A DNA stretch of 64,000 nt from Myxococcales bacterium UBA1660 (lineage in GTDB: Bacteria; Myxococcota_A; Polyangia; Polyangiales; Houyiibacteriaceae). Below, in pieces: positions 1 to 7,954 of the stretch (position 1 is the stretch's first letter; every line of letters begins with the position of its first letter). The notes beneath the pieces were generated by a model. The model saw only the letters and a list, made by a program, of their open reading frames with translations. It was not told the DNA's origin and did no database searches. The translations under genes and the position numbers were made by a program. The stretch is from the NCBI GenBank assembly GCA_002320815.1, contig DCLA01000112.1:19188-83187 (forward strand). Direction: 5' to 3'.

Positions 1-99
1 CTCTGCGTCGGCTGCCACAACGAAGAGCACAGCGATCTCTTCGACTTCGACACCTACCGGGCGCGGCTCCTCGTGCCCGGGCACGGGAGACCCCAATGA
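1..99 (+). CDS. C-terminal fragment of a c-type cytochrome / haem-binding protein (cut by window edge)
   Basis: The first 33 codons stay open and end in TGA at 97-99. They contain a CVGCH haem-binding motif (CxxCH) near the start and the tail LLVPGHGRPQ. The motif shows covalent haem c attachment, so the product probably acts outside the cytoplasmic membrane. Because only the tail is present, the family cannot be named. The stop codon overlaps the ATG of the next gene (ATGA), so the two are probably cotranscribed and translationally coupled. Confidence 0.6.
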   Translation, partial: LCVGCHNEEHSDLFDFDTYRARLLVPGHGRPQ

Positions 100-560
100 A
101 GACGTTCCGCCCTCTCCTCCTCGCGCTGGCCCTCGCCGGCTGCGCCGACGAGCCCGGCCCGACCACTCCGGTCGCCAGCGACCCCGGCGGCGCCGAGACC
201 CCCGCGGTGGGCCCGGTCGCCGAAGAGCCCTCCGGTGACGGCGAGGTGGTCGAGGTCCTCGAGGGCCGCGCCAGCTACTACGCCGACTCCCTGGCGGGGA
301 ACAGCACCGCCAGCGGCGAGCCCTACGATCCCTCGGCCCTCACCGCCGCGTCCCGCGACCTGGCCTTCGGGACCCGCGTCCGGGTCACCCGGCTGGCCTC
401 CGACGGATCACCGATGGGCTCGGTGATCGTACGGGTCAACGACCGCGGCCCCCATCGCGACCACTCGCGCATCCTGGACCTGAGCCGCGCCGCCGCCGAA
501 GAGCTGGACATGATCCGCGCCGGGGTGGTCGACATCCGCGCCGAGATCCTCGCCGACTGA
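96..560 (+). CDS. RlpA-like double-psi beta-barrel lipoprotein
   Basis: A 154-residue protein with a lipoprotein signal peptide (lipobox LAGC, Cys16). A short Pro/Glu-rich linker follows, then a C-terminal double-psi beta-barrel domain from about residue 57. The RlpA hallmarks are GRASYYADSLAGNSTASGE, the FGTRVRVTRL strand and VRVNDRGPHRDHSRILDLS with the conserved NDRGP and DLS. RlpA proteins bind or cleave denuded peptidoglycan glycan strands in the cell envelope. There is no SPOR domain, so this is a minimal version. It is coupled by a 4-nt overlap to the preceding haem protein gene. Glycosidase activity is inferred from the family and septal localisation cannot be judged. Confidence 0.85.
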   Translation: MKTFRPLLLALALAGCADEPGPTTPVASDPGGAETPAVGPVAEEPSGDGEVVEVLEGRASYYADSLAGNSTASGEPYDPSALTAASRDLAFGTRVRVTRLASDGSPMGSVIVRVNDRGPHRDHSRILDLSRAAAEELDMIRAGVVDIRAEILAD

Positions 561-584
561 GCGGGGGCGCCGCCCAGGACGACG

Positions 585-1505
585 TCAGCCGAGGCGGGCG
601 GCGGCGACCTGGACCCGCCCGCGGTCGCCGGTGGCCATCATGCGCACCGAGCGCAGATGCTTCTCCACCGGGTACTCGCGGGTGAAGCCGTAGCCGCCGT
701 GGATCTGCAGCGCGTGGTCCGCGGCCTCGAGGCCGGAGCGCACCGCCACGGTGCGCGCGGTAGCCGCGTGGACCGCGTCCAGGGAGACCGCCGCGCGGTG
801 CACCAGGAGCTCCGCCGCGTCCAGGGCCGTGGCCGCGTCGGCGATCTTCCACTGGATGGCCTGGAACTTCGCCAGCGGTTTGCCGAACTGAGCCCGCTCG
901 TGGGCGTAGGCGATGGCCGCGCGCAGCGCCGCCCGGCCGCTCCCCAAGGCCAGCGCCGCCGCGCCGAGATCGTCCCAGGCCCGCACCGCAGGGTGGGCCG
1001 GGCCGCTCACGGTCCCCACCTCGACCTTCGCCAAGCCGGCGCCCCGCTGGCCCATGGGGTCCACCGCCTCGGTGGTCGCCTCGCGACCCACGCCCTCGGG
1101 GGTCACCCAGGCATCCGCCGGCGCGACCGCCAGCGCGCCCGGCGCCGGCACGTAGCTGACGAAGGCCTCGCCCGCACAGTAGGGGTCGAGATCCCAATCG
1201 GTCGCGCTCAGGCCGGCGAGCCCCGGGCCGGCGTGGGTCGCCAGGCGCCGCGCCACCGAGGGCGAGCCCTCGGCGAGGGCCTCGACCACCAAGGCGTAGG
1301 CCAGCCCATCGAGGCCGAGGCCCCCCCGGTCCTCGGCGGCGGTCAGCCCCCAAAGGCCCAGCTCGGCCAGGGCGCCGCCCACGGCGGCGGGGATCGGTCC
1401 CCCCTCGTCGATGCCGGGGGCGGCGGGCGTCAACACCTCGCGGGCGAAGCGCGCGGTGGCCTGGCGGATCTCTTCGTGGAGCTCGGGGATGGCGAAGTCG
1501 GTCAC
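585..1505 (-). CDS. Shortened acyl-CoA dehydrogenase-family protein, probably without the usual catalytic Glu
   Basis: A 306-residue flavoprotein of the acyl-CoA dehydrogenase family, begun at a GTG that overlaps the stop of the upstream cupin gene (GTGA). The C-terminal helical domain is clear: AYAHERAQFGKPLAKFQAIQ, then HGGYGFTREYPVEKHLRSVR. The usual length is about 380 residues, and the N-terminal helices and middle beta domain are compressed. Where most family members carry YEGT/YEGS with the catalytic glutamate, this protein reads MMATGDRGRV, so the standard base appears to be missing. It may use a base elsewhere or have lost dehydrogenase activity. The substrate is unknown. Confidence 0.75.
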   Translation of the reverse strand: MTDFAIPELHEEIRQATARFAREVLTPAAPGIDEGGPIPAAVGGALAELGLWGLTAAEDRGGLGLDGLAYALVVEALAEGSPSVARRLATHAGPGLAGLSATDWDLDPYCAGEAFVSYVPAPGALAVAPADAWVTPEGVGREATTEAVDPMGQRGAGLAKVEVGTVSGPAHPAVRAWDDLGAAALALGSGRAALRAAIAYAHERAQFGKPLAKFQAIQWKIADAATALDAAELLVHRAAVSLDAVHAATARTVAVRSGLEAADHALQIHGGYGFTREYPVEKHLRSVRMMATGDRGRVQVAAARLG

Positions 1506-2422
1506 TGGGCGTCGTCCTCGGGGGTCTCGGTCGCGCGGAAGCGCTGCTCGGGACCGGGTCCCGCGTAGATCTGATAGACGCGCAGCGGCGCCTCGCCGTG
1601 CTCGTAACCGTGGGGGGTCCCCGGCGGCACGTAGACCACCCGGCCCGGCGTCAGCGCGAAACGCTCCTCGCCGAGGATCATCGTGCCGTCACCGGAGTCG
1701 ACCAGGAGCACCTCGGCGGAGTCCTCGTGGGTGTGGGTGGGGACGTCCAGGTCGGCGGTGCCCTCGAGGAGGCTCATGGCCGCGAACGTCGCGCCCCCCT
1801 CGCGGTCGAGGAGGATGCGGACCTTCAGCTTCCCCTCGGCCCGCTGGTGCTCTTCGAGGCTCCCGAGGTCGACGACCACGTCGCCCATGACCCGCTCGGT
1901 GCAGGGGGCGGCGGCCTCCGCGCCGGCGTCGGGGGCCTCGGGCGCCGCGGCGACCTCGGGGTCGGCGCCGGGGTCGGTGCCCTCGGGCTCGGCGCCGGGG
2001 TCGGTGCCCTCGGGCTCCGCGGCGTCGGCGGCCACGGGCTCCTCGGCGGGGATGGCCAGGGCGACCACCGCCGTCGCGGCCTCGATGGCCACCAGGTCCG
2101 TGGCCCGCTGGGTCCGGTAGAGGGTCCCACCGGGCAGGTCCTCGTCGGCCGGGGTGCGCAGGTTCCCCTCCTCGACGAAGACCAGCACCTCGCGGCAGCC
2201 CGCGCCGGGCAGGGAGAGGGTCGCGCCCTGGTCGACGTGCACCCGGCCGAGGCGGACCCGGGGGCCGCCTTCCTCGGGCAGGGTCGTGGCGGTCTCGGTC
2301 TCCTCGCCGCCGGCGCCGCCGACCATCGCCTCGTCGTCGATGGGGGGGATCTCGGGGATCGGGGTCTCCGAGCCGCCGCAGGCGGCCAGGAGCAAGACGA
2401 AGAGGATGCGCGAACGTGCCAT
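1502..2422 (-). CDS. Lipoprotein with C-terminal cupin domain
   Basis: A 306-residue protein with a lipobox (LLLAAC, Cys15) and an Asp/Glu-rich N-terminal part that includes two copies of EPEGTDPGA. A C-terminal cupin-2 fold spans about residues 215-290, with THTHEDSAEVLLV, then VVYVPPGTPHGYEH. The HxH...E and later H match cupin metal ligands. It is probably an outer-membrane or periplasmic anchored metal- or ligand-binding protein. A weaker cupin-like segment may lie near residues 55-110, making it bicupin-like. It heads a two-gene unit with the acyl-CoA dehydrogenase-like gene. No specific reaction can be assigned. Confidence 0.7.
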   Translation of the reverse strand: MARSRILFVLLLAACGGSETPIPEIPPIDDEAMVGGAGGEETETATTLPEEGGPRVRLGRVHVDQGATLSLPGAGCREVLVFVEEGNLRTPADEDLPGGTLYRTQRATDLVAIEAATAVVALAIPAEEPVAADAAEPEGTDPGAEPEGTDPGADPEVAAAPEAPDAGAEAAAPCTERVMGDVVVDLGSLEEHQRAEGKLKVRILLDREGGATFAAMSLLEGTADLDVPTHTHEDSAEVLLVDSGDGTMILGEERFALTPGRVVYVPPGTPHGYEHGEAPLRVYQIYAGPGPEQRFRATETPEDDAQ

Positions 2423-2489
2423 CGCGCCGGAGCATGCCGAGCGCGGTCCGGGCCGGCAAGCGCAGCCTGGCCCGGGGGAGCGCCGCTCC

Positions 2490-3560
2490 TCAGGCGGTGG
2501 TGCCGCCGCAGCTGGAGCCGGCGCCGGCGGTGCACCCGAAGCAGTGGCGGTCGGTGGCGATGGTCCGCTGGGCGAGGACCGCGGCGTCGAAGTCGCGGAT
2601 GTGCCCCACGGCGCCCGCCACGGGCATGGCCAGCATCTGGTTGAAGTCGCAGTCGTAGAGGCGCCCGTCCCAGCCCACCGAGAGGGTGTTCCGGCACATC
2701 ACGCCCTGGGCCGCCAGCGGGTTGAACCCCTGGACGAGCTTGCGCATGTAGGCCTCCAGGTTGCCCGAGCTCTCCAGCCACTCGAGGTAGCGGCTGATCG
2801 GCATGTTCGTGATGGTGTAGAGGGCGTCGAAGACGATGCCGTGGCGGTCGGCCAGCTCGCGCTTCCACTCGCGCTCCAGGGACGCCTGGGACGCCGGCAG
2901 GAACGCGCCGGCGGGGTTGGTCACCAGCACCAGCCGGAGCCCGGAGCGCCCGTCACCGTAGCCCACCTCGTTCAGGCGGCGGAGCGCCCGGAGGGACTTC
3001 TCGAAGACCCCGTCGCCCCGCTGGGTGTCGGTGTTGAGCGCCCGGTAGTGGGGCAACGAGCAGACGACCTCGACCTCGTGCTTGGCGAAGAACTCCGGCA
3101 GGTCCCGGTGGGCCCCGGTCTCCAGGATCGTGAGGTTGCAGCGATCCATCACGTGGCGCCCCAGACCGCGCACCTCGCGCACCAGGTCCCGGAAGTGCGG
3201 GTTCAGCTCCGGCGCGCCGCCGGTGAGGTCGACGGTGGGGATGTCGCTGCTGGCCAGGGCGCGGACGCAGTCGTCCAGGGTCTCCCGGCTCATCACCTCG
3301 TCCCGATCCGGACCGGCGTCGACGTGGCAGTGGCGGCAGGTCTGGTTGCAGAGCTTGCCCAGGTTGAGCTGGAGCACCTCGATGGGCGCCGGCTTCAGCG
3401 GGCTCAGCCCGGCCTCGTCCAACGCCTCGTGGAACTCTCGCGCCAGCGGGAGCCGCCGCAAGACGGCGCGCTGGTGGTCGGGGGACGCGAGCGGGTCCCG
3501 CCGGGCCTGCAGCGAAGGCAGGGCGCGGCGGCGGCGGGGGGTCGGAGACAGCTGGGACAA
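2490..3560 (-). CDS. arsS: ArsS-type radical SAM enzyme (arsenosugar biosynthesis)
   Basis: A 356-residue radical SAM protein. The iron-sulfur motif is CNQTCRHCHVDAGP at about residue 72 (CxxxCxxC), followed by LTGGAPELNPHFR. The C-terminal half is DUF3641-like, with YTITNMPISRYLEWL, MCRNTLSVGWDGRLYDCDFNQ and the ending CFGCTAGAGSSCGG. These match the ArsS family, which forms the 5-deoxyadenosyl-arsenical bond in arsenosugar synthesis from SAM and dimethylarsenite. Some family members are selenoproteins, but no in-frame UGA is needed here. The downstream neighbour of its operon partner fits the family. No arsM methyltransferase is in this window. The open frame begins at TTG, so the start is uncertain. 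Confidence 0.85.
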   Translation of the reverse strand: MSQLSPTPRRRRALPSLQARRDPLASPDHQRAVLRRLPLAREFHEALDEAGLSPLKPAPIEVLQLNLGKLCNQTCRHCHVDAGPDRDEVMSRETLDDCVRALASSDIPTVDLTGGAPELNPHFRDLVREVRGLGRHVMDRCNLTILETGAHRDLPEFFAKHEVEVVCSLPHYRALNTDTQRGDGVFEKSLRALRRLNEVGYGDGRSGLRLVLVTNPAGAFLPASQASLEREWKRELADRHGIVFDALYTITNMPISRYLEWLESSGNLEAYMRKLVQGFNPLAAQGVMCRNTLSVGWDGRLYDCDFNQMLAMPVAGAVGHIRDFDAAVLAQRTIATDRHCFGCTAGAGSSCGGTTA

Positions 3561-3599
3561 AGGGGAACCGTTCTGGGTGTCGCCCGCAGGCGGGCACCG

Positions 3600-3938
3600 C
3601 TACATGCTGATCTTCTTGGCGTGGTTGCGCATCTGCGTGCCGTGCACCAGCGAGGCGCCTCCGCGGATGGCGGCGGCGACGTGGACCGCCTCGGTCATCT
3701 GCTCGAGGTCGGCGCCCTTCTCCAGCGCGCCCTTGGAGTAGGCGTCGATGCAGTAGGGGCACTGGACCGCGTGGGCCACCGCCAGAGCGATGAGCGACTT
3801 CTCGCGGGCGCTCAGCGCGCCCTCCTCGAAGACGGCGCCGTACCAGGCGAAGAACTTCTCCGCGAGGTCGGAGCGCACCTCGCCGATCTCGCCGAACTTC
3901 CCGAGATCCTCGGAGTGGTAGTAGTGATCGTGGCTCAT
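3600..3938 (-). CDS. Arsenosugar biosynthesis-associated AhpD/carboxymuconolactone decarboxylase-like protein
   Basis: A 112-residue protein starting MSHDHYYHSEDLGKFG at an ATG preceded by a strong AGGAGG seven bases upstream. That site decides this start over the much longer open frame. The domain is CMD/AhpD-like, with the redox pair in HAVQCPYCIDAYSKGALEKG and the family His a few residues away. Such small peroxidase-like proteins are regular partners of arsS. It lies 39 bp upstream of arsS on the same strand, so the two are probably one operon. The role, probably redox handling of an arsenical intermediate or peroxide removal, is inferred from context. Confidence 0.85.
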   Translation of the reverse strand: MSHDHYYHSEDLGKFGEIGEVRSDLAEKFFAWYGAVFEEGALSAREKSLIALAVAHAVQCPYCIDAYSKGALEKGADLEQMTEAVHVAAAIRGGASLVHGTQMRNHAKKISM

Positions 3939-3988
3939 GGACTTCCTCCTGGTGGGCGCGGCGGACGTACGCCGCGCCTGGCCCAGCG

Positions 3989-4942
3989 TTAGCAGCTGCG
4001 GAGGCGGTCGACGAAGGCGGCAGGCTCGAAGGCCTCCACCCGGTCCAGCCGCATCAGGAAGCGTCGGTAGTCCTTGTGAACGCCGACCGCGTCTTCCGAG
4101 CGCAGGTGGAAGTCGGTGATCCGGGTCACCGTGAAGCGCAGCGCCGCAGCCCGGCAGAGATCCCGGAGGGCGCCACTCTCCAGGTCGGACAGCGGCCGGA
4201 CCGACTCGTAGCCGGCGACCATGGCCCGGGCGAGGTCCCAGTCGAGGTCGTCGCCGACGCACCACGCGAGGAGCGCTACGGCCAGGTCGTAGGCCAGCAC
4301 GTCCCAGGCGGCGCTCTCCCAGTCGATGGCGGCCGAGAGCGTCTCGTCCTCCCAGAGGACGTTGTCCCGGAAGAGGTCGCCGTGGGTCAGGCCGCGCGGG
4401 AGCTCGGCCGGCAGGTCCAGCTCGGCGAAGGAGAACTCCAGCCGGTTGCAGATGGGACCGAGCTCGCCGTGGCGCGGGATGCGTCCCATGCGCACGGCCA
4501 GCGCCCGGCGGTCGAAGCGGCTCTTGCGCCGCCAGCCCAGGTCGGTCCCCACGCGATGGACGGTCGCGAGCAGCTCGCCCACCGCCCGGGCTCGCCCGGC
4601 GGTGACTCCCGCCTGGCAGGACATGGTCCCCGCGGCGAGCGCGAAGAGCGCCACCGGCTTCCCGCTGACCCGCACCTGACCCGGGGTCACCGCGCCCAGC
4701 CGCTCGGGGATCGGCGCGCGGCCCTGCAGGTGCCGCAAGATGGCCCACTCGAAGGCCACCCCGTCGGTTTCCTGCTCCTCGTAGATGCGCATGAAGACCC
4801 GGCGGCCGTCTTCGAGGTCCAGGAAGAAGTTGGAGTTCACCGAGCCCGCGGCGATGGGCACGATGGCCCGCACCGGCGGCAGCCCGTGGGCCTGCGCCAC
4901 CCGCGAGGCGTCGGCCAGGCCGAGCTCGGTCAGGACGGCCAC
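3989..4942 (-). CDS. thrB: Type II homoserine kinase-like protein (ThrB2 / APH fold)
   Basis: A 317-residue aminoglycoside-phosphotransferase-fold kinase whose length equals that of type II homoserine kinases. It begins AVLTELG..A, then has AGSVNSNFFLDLEDGRRVFMR, the catalytic loop LTHGDLFRDNVLW and the metal-binding AIDWESAAWDVLAYDLAVAL. All are typical of ThrB2, which phosphorylates homoserine with ATP in threonine synthesis. The chosen GTG start lies inside the end of the upstream gene (13-bp overlap). The general fold is sure. The substrate is likely homoserine, but a related small-molecule kinase is possible. Confidence 0.75.
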   Translation of the reverse strand: MAVLTELGLADASRVAQAHGLPPVRAIVPIAAGSVNSNFFLDLEDGRRVFMRIYEEQETDGVAFEWAILRHLQGRAPIPERLGAVTPGQVRVSGKPVALFALAAGTMSCQAGVTAGRARAVGELLATVHRVGTDLGWRRKSRFDRRALAVRMGRIPRHGELGPICNRLEFSFAELDLPAELPRGLTHGDLFRDNVLWEDETLSAAIDWESAAWDVLAYDLAVALLAWCVGDDLDWDLARAMVAGYESVRPLSDLESGALRDLCRAAALRFTVTRITDFHLRSEDAVGVHKDYRRFLMRLDRVEAFEPAAFVDRLRSC

Positions 4943-5544
4943 GACGCTCGGGGGACCAGGGCGCGGGGCGCGGGGTCGAAGAAGCCCGCGAATCGGCGCG
5001 CCTCCTGGGGGAGCGCGCCGCGGTGGTGGCGCCAGAGCAGGCGCGCGGCCTCGTCGATGGTCGGCTCGAGGGGCTGGGCTTCGAGTCCGTCGAGGGGCAT
5101 CGCGTCGTGGACCGCCACCCGGCCCCGGGCGACCTCGAGGGCGCTCGCTCCCCGGACCAGGAAGAGCCGCTCGCCATCGCGGAAGGCGCGCGCCGCCGTC
5201 CGCTCCGCGTTCACCAACGCGAGCGCTTCCATCGGGCTGCCGGACGCGCCGACGAGGCGACCGAGGAGCCGCGGGAACTCGTCGTCGAAGCTCGCGCGGA
5301 GTCCGTCGAGGAGCTCCACGCGCTCGGCGGGTTCCAGCGCCGCGAGCGCTTCGGCGAGGGCGGCGGCGGCGTCGTCGTCGTCGAGGGCGCAGGCGGCGAG
5401 CGCGTCCAAGGACGCCGGGAGCGAACCCCGGCTGAGACCGGGTCGGGAGCCGCTGCCATCCGCTCGTCCACGCACACCCTCCGTCTGCCATGGGGCCTCC
5501 CGCCGGGCCAAGGACGGACTCGCGCGCGCGGCGACCTTGACCAC
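4930..5544 (-). CDS. Unrecognised protein, possibly coupled to thrB
   Basis: About 204 residues, Ala/Leu/Asp-rich, with no signal peptide or membrane helix and no family I recognise. It has a helical acidic stretch (ACALDDDDAAAALAEALAAL), then ERVELLDGLRASFDDEFPRL and a conserved-looking end (RFAGFFDPAPRALVP). The GTG start at 5544 is preferred because AGGGGAGG stands 7 bases before it. A GTG at 5568 would add eight residues but has no good ribosome site. Its end overlaps the homoserine-kinase gene, so they are probably translated together. It diverges from the sigma factor gene 46 bp away, which leaves little room for promoters. Confidence 0.55.
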   Translation of the reverse strand: MVKVAARASPSLARREAPWQTEGVRGRADGSGSRPGLSRGSLPASLDALAACALDDDDAAAALAEALAALEPAERVELLDGLRASFDDEFPRLLGRLVGASGSPMEALALVNAERTAARAFRDGERLFLVRGASALEVARGRVAVHDAMPLDGLEAQPLEPTIDEAARLLWRHHRGALPQEARRFAGFFDPAPRALVPRASWPS

Positions 5545-5590
5545 ACCGCGCCCTCCCCTGTAGACCACTTCGAGAGGGACGGATCACCCG

Positions 5591-6262
5591 GTGAGCGCGG
5601 AAGAATCGGACGAAGCCTTCGTCGAGGAGTACCGACCCCTGGTGGTCTCCATCGCGCGGAAAATCCGCACGCGCTTCGAGCTGCGGGCCGATCTCGACGA
5701 TCTCATCGCGTACGGCTTCGCGGGGCTCCTGGAGGCGAAGCGGCGCTACGACCCCACCCGAGGCGTCCAGTTCAACAGTTTCGCGTACTACCGGATCCGC
5801 GGCGCGGTCATCGACGGCGTGCGCGAATCGGGCGTGCTCTCCCGGCGGGCCTATCAGAACCTCAAGGCCGCCGAAGCCGCTCTGGCCATCGGCGAGACGG
5901 TGGGCGAGGAGCGCGCGGCCGACCCCGCGGCGCGCGGAGACAAGGCGCGCGCGGCCGCGACCTTGCGCGACACCCTGACCAAGTTGAGCACCTCCTGGAC
6001 GCTCGCCGCGGTCGGCCAGAGCGAGGAGGAGCAGCAGGGGGAGACCCCGGAGGCCGCCCTCCTCTCCCGGGAGATGAAGGAGCGGGTCCGCGCGGTGGTG
6101 CCTTCACTCCCCGACCGGGAGCGGCAGCTCATCGAGGGCTTCTACTTCCAGGGCCGGCGCTTCGACCACGTGGCCGAGGAGCTGGGCATCTCCAAGAGCT
6201 GGGCTTCGCGACTGCACCACAAGGCCCTCGCGCGCCTGAAAGACGCGCTCGGCGACCCCTGA
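5591..6262 (+). CDS. FliA/WhiG-type RNA polymerase sigma factor (sigma-28 family)
   Basis: A 223-residue alternative sigma factor with region 1.2/2 (FVEEYRPLVVSIARKI, DLIAYGFAGLLEAKRRYDP, FNSFAYYRIRGAVIDGVRES) and region 4 (LPDRERQLIEGFYFQG, AEELGISKSWASRLHHKAL). The AYYRIRGAVIDGVR stretch is typical of the FliA group. The linker (region 3) is weakly conserved and rich in Gln/Glu. The start is a GTG with GAGAGGGA upstream. No flagellar gene is nearby. The next gene encodes a type III-secretion inner-rod-like protein, so the regulon may concern a secretion apparatus rather than flagella. No anti-sigma factor gene is adjacent. Confidence 0.85.
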   Translation: MSAEESDEAFVEEYRPLVVSIARKIRTRFELRADLDDLIAYGFAGLLEAKRRYDPTRGVQFNSFAYYRIRGAVIDGVRESGVLSRRAYQNLKAAEAALAIGETVGEERAADPAARGDKARAAATLRDTLTKLSTSWTLAAVGQSEEEQQGETPEAALLSREMKERVRAVVPSLPDRERQLIEGFYFQGRRFDHVAEELGISKSWASRLHHKALARLKDALGDP

Positions 6263-6297
6263 CGCAACCGGCCGGCGCGAGGCGCGAAGAAGCGGCC

Positions 6298-6681
6298 ATG
6301 CCCGACCCCCTGTCCGCCCTCCGGGGCCCCTCCGCCCCGTCTCCCATCGCGCCCACCCCGAGCCCCAGCGGCGAGCGGCGCACCGCCTTCGCCGAGCACC
6401 TGGAGCCGCCGGCCGAGGCCGCCGAGAGCCCGGTGAGCGAAGCGCCTGCGCCCTCGCCCGCCCTCGACGCCCTGGGCGACGCGGTCCGCTCCATCGCCCG
6501 CGGCGAGCGCTTCGTGGACGGCGCCATGCGCCGCGCCGCCCGCGGCAAGGAGCTCGAGCCCGGCCAGCTCATCGCCATCCAGGCCGGCGTCTACCGCTAC
6601 ACCCAGGAGCTGGAGCTGGCCTCGAAGCTGGTGGACAAGGCCACCGGCGCGGTGAAGCAGACGCTCCAGTCCCAGCAGTAG
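6298..6681 (+). CDS. Type III secretion inner-rod-like protein (SctI/YscI/EscI family)
   Basis: A 127-residue protein with a Pro/Ser/Ala-rich N-terminal half of low complexity and a helical C-terminal third, LIAIQAGVYRYTQELELASK, then LVDKATGAVKQTLQSQQ. This C-terminal helix with Gln-Ser-Gln ending closely resembles the SctI inner-rod family, in which it lines the needle base (like flagellar FliE/rod). It is only 35 bp downstream of a FliA-type sigma gene, so probably transcribed with it. No other type III secretion gene is seen within the window. The assignment rests on motif similarity and length, and an unrelated helical protein remains possible. Confidence 0.6.
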   Translation: MPDPLSALRGPSAPSPIAPTPSPSGERRTAFAEHLEPPAEAAESPVSEAPAPSPALDALGDAVRSIARGERFVDGAMRRAARGKELEPGQLIAIQAGVYRYTQELELASKLVDKATGAVKQTLQSQQ

Positions 6682-7914
6682 TCAGCGCACGGTGATGCGC
6701 GCGTAGGCGCGCTTGCCGGCGCGCACCACGTAGGGCCCGCCCCGCTGGAGCTCGGCCTTGATGTCGGTGATCTTGGTCCCGTCGACCTGCACCGCGCCCG
6801 CCTTGATCCGGCGGCGCGCCTCGCTGGTGCTGGGCACGAGCTCGGCGGCGGCGAGGGCCTGGGCCAGGCCCAGGGTGTCGCCCTCGGCGGCGAGGGTGTG
6901 CTCGGGCATGTCCTCGGGGAGCTCGCCCCGGGAGAACTGGGACTCCCACTTCCGCTCGGCGTCGGCCGCGGCGTCGGCGCCGTGGTAGCGAGCGACGATC
7001 TCCTTGGCGAGCGCCATCTTGGCCAGCTTGGGGTTCATCGACCCGTCGGCGCAGGCTGCCTTGCGCTCGGCGATGACCGCGGCGGGCTCGGCGCTGAGCA
7101 GCTCGTAGTAGCGCCACATCACCCCGTCGGAGATGCTCATCAGCTTCCCGAGCTGCATCTCCGGGGCCTCGGCGACGCCCACGTAGTTGTCGAGGGACTT
7201 GCTCATCTTGTCGCCGACGATCTTGCCGTCCTCCTCCCGGGCGCTGAGGCCCTCGAGGATGGGCGTGGTCATCACGATCTGCGGCCGCAGGTCGTACCGC
7301 CCCATGATCTCCCGGCCGACCATCAGGTTGAAGAGCTGGTCGGTGCCCCCGAGCTCCACGTCGCACTTCAGGGCCACCGAGTCGTAGGCCTGGACCAGCG
7401 GGTAGAGCAGCTCGTGGACGGAGATGGAGGCGTGCTCGGCCCAGCGCTTCTGGAAGTCGTCGCGCTCCATCATGCGCGCCAGGGTGTAGCGACCCGCCAA
7501 CCGGATGACGTCGTCGAAGCGCATCTCGCCCAGCCACTCGGAGTTGTAGACCACCTGCGTCCGGTCCGGGTCGAGGACCTTGAAGGCCTGCTCGGCGTAG
7601 GTATTGGCACCCTCCAGGATCTGCTCCCGGGTCGCGACCGGGCGGGTCGCGCTGCGTCCGGAGGGGTCGCCGATCATGGCGGTGAAGTCGCCGACGACGA
7701 AGACCACCTCGTGCCCCAGCTCCTGGAACTGGCGCATCTTGTTCATCAGCACCGTATGGCCGAGGTGCAGATCGGGGCGCGTCGGGTCGAAGCCCGCCTT
7801 CACCTTGAGGGGACGCCCCTCCTTCAGCCGGGCCAGGAGGTCCTCCCGCACGTGCAGGTCGACCACCCCTCGCTCCAGCTCCTCGAGCTGCTCTTCGGCA
7901 CTCCGCTTCGTCAT
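6682..7914 (-). CDS. tyrS: Tyrosyl-tRNA synthetase
   Basis: A 410-residue class I aminoacyl-tRNA synthetase, the usual bacterial TyrRS length. The HIGH motif appears as HLGHTVL near residue 49 and KMSKS as DKMSKSLDNYVG near residue 238. Between them is the tyrosine-pocket/LGGTDQLFNLMVGR signature. A C-terminal S4 RNA-binding domain (STSEARRRIKAGAVQVDGTK) recognises tRNA-Tyr. The variant (GFDPTRPDLHLGH) is the TyrRS form with an HLGH motif common in many proteobacteria (TyrZ-like). The stop codon directly abuts that of the convergent upstream-located gene (6681/6682), with no spacer at all. Confidence 0.97.
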   Translation of the reverse strand: MTKRSAEEQLEELERGVVDLHVREDLLARLKEGRPLKVKAGFDPTRPDLHLGHTVLMNKMRQFQELGHEVVFVVGDFTAMIGDPSGRSATRPVATREQILEGANTYAEQAFKVLDPDRTQVVYNSEWLGEMRFDDVIRLAGRYTLARMMERDDFQKRWAEHASISVHELLYPLVQAYDSVALKCDVELGGTDQLFNLMVGREIMGRYDLRPQIVMTTPILEGLSAREEDGKIVGDKMSKSLDNYVGVAEAPEMQLGKLMSISDGVMWRYYELLSAEPAAVIAERKAACADGSMNPKLAKMALAKEIVARYHGADAAADAERKWESQFSRGELPEDMPEHTLAAEGDTLGLAQALAAAELVPSTSEARRRIKAGAVQVDGTKITDIKAELQRGGPYVVRAGKRAYARITVR

Positions 7915-7954
7915 CGCGGCGGAGTATGCCCGGCTGGCCTCCGAGCGCTAGCGC

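Noticed and set aside
2490..2560. Selenocysteine codon at the end of arsS
   Set aside because: The C-terminal motif is encoded entirely by ordinary codons, and the frame closes normally with the predicted stop.
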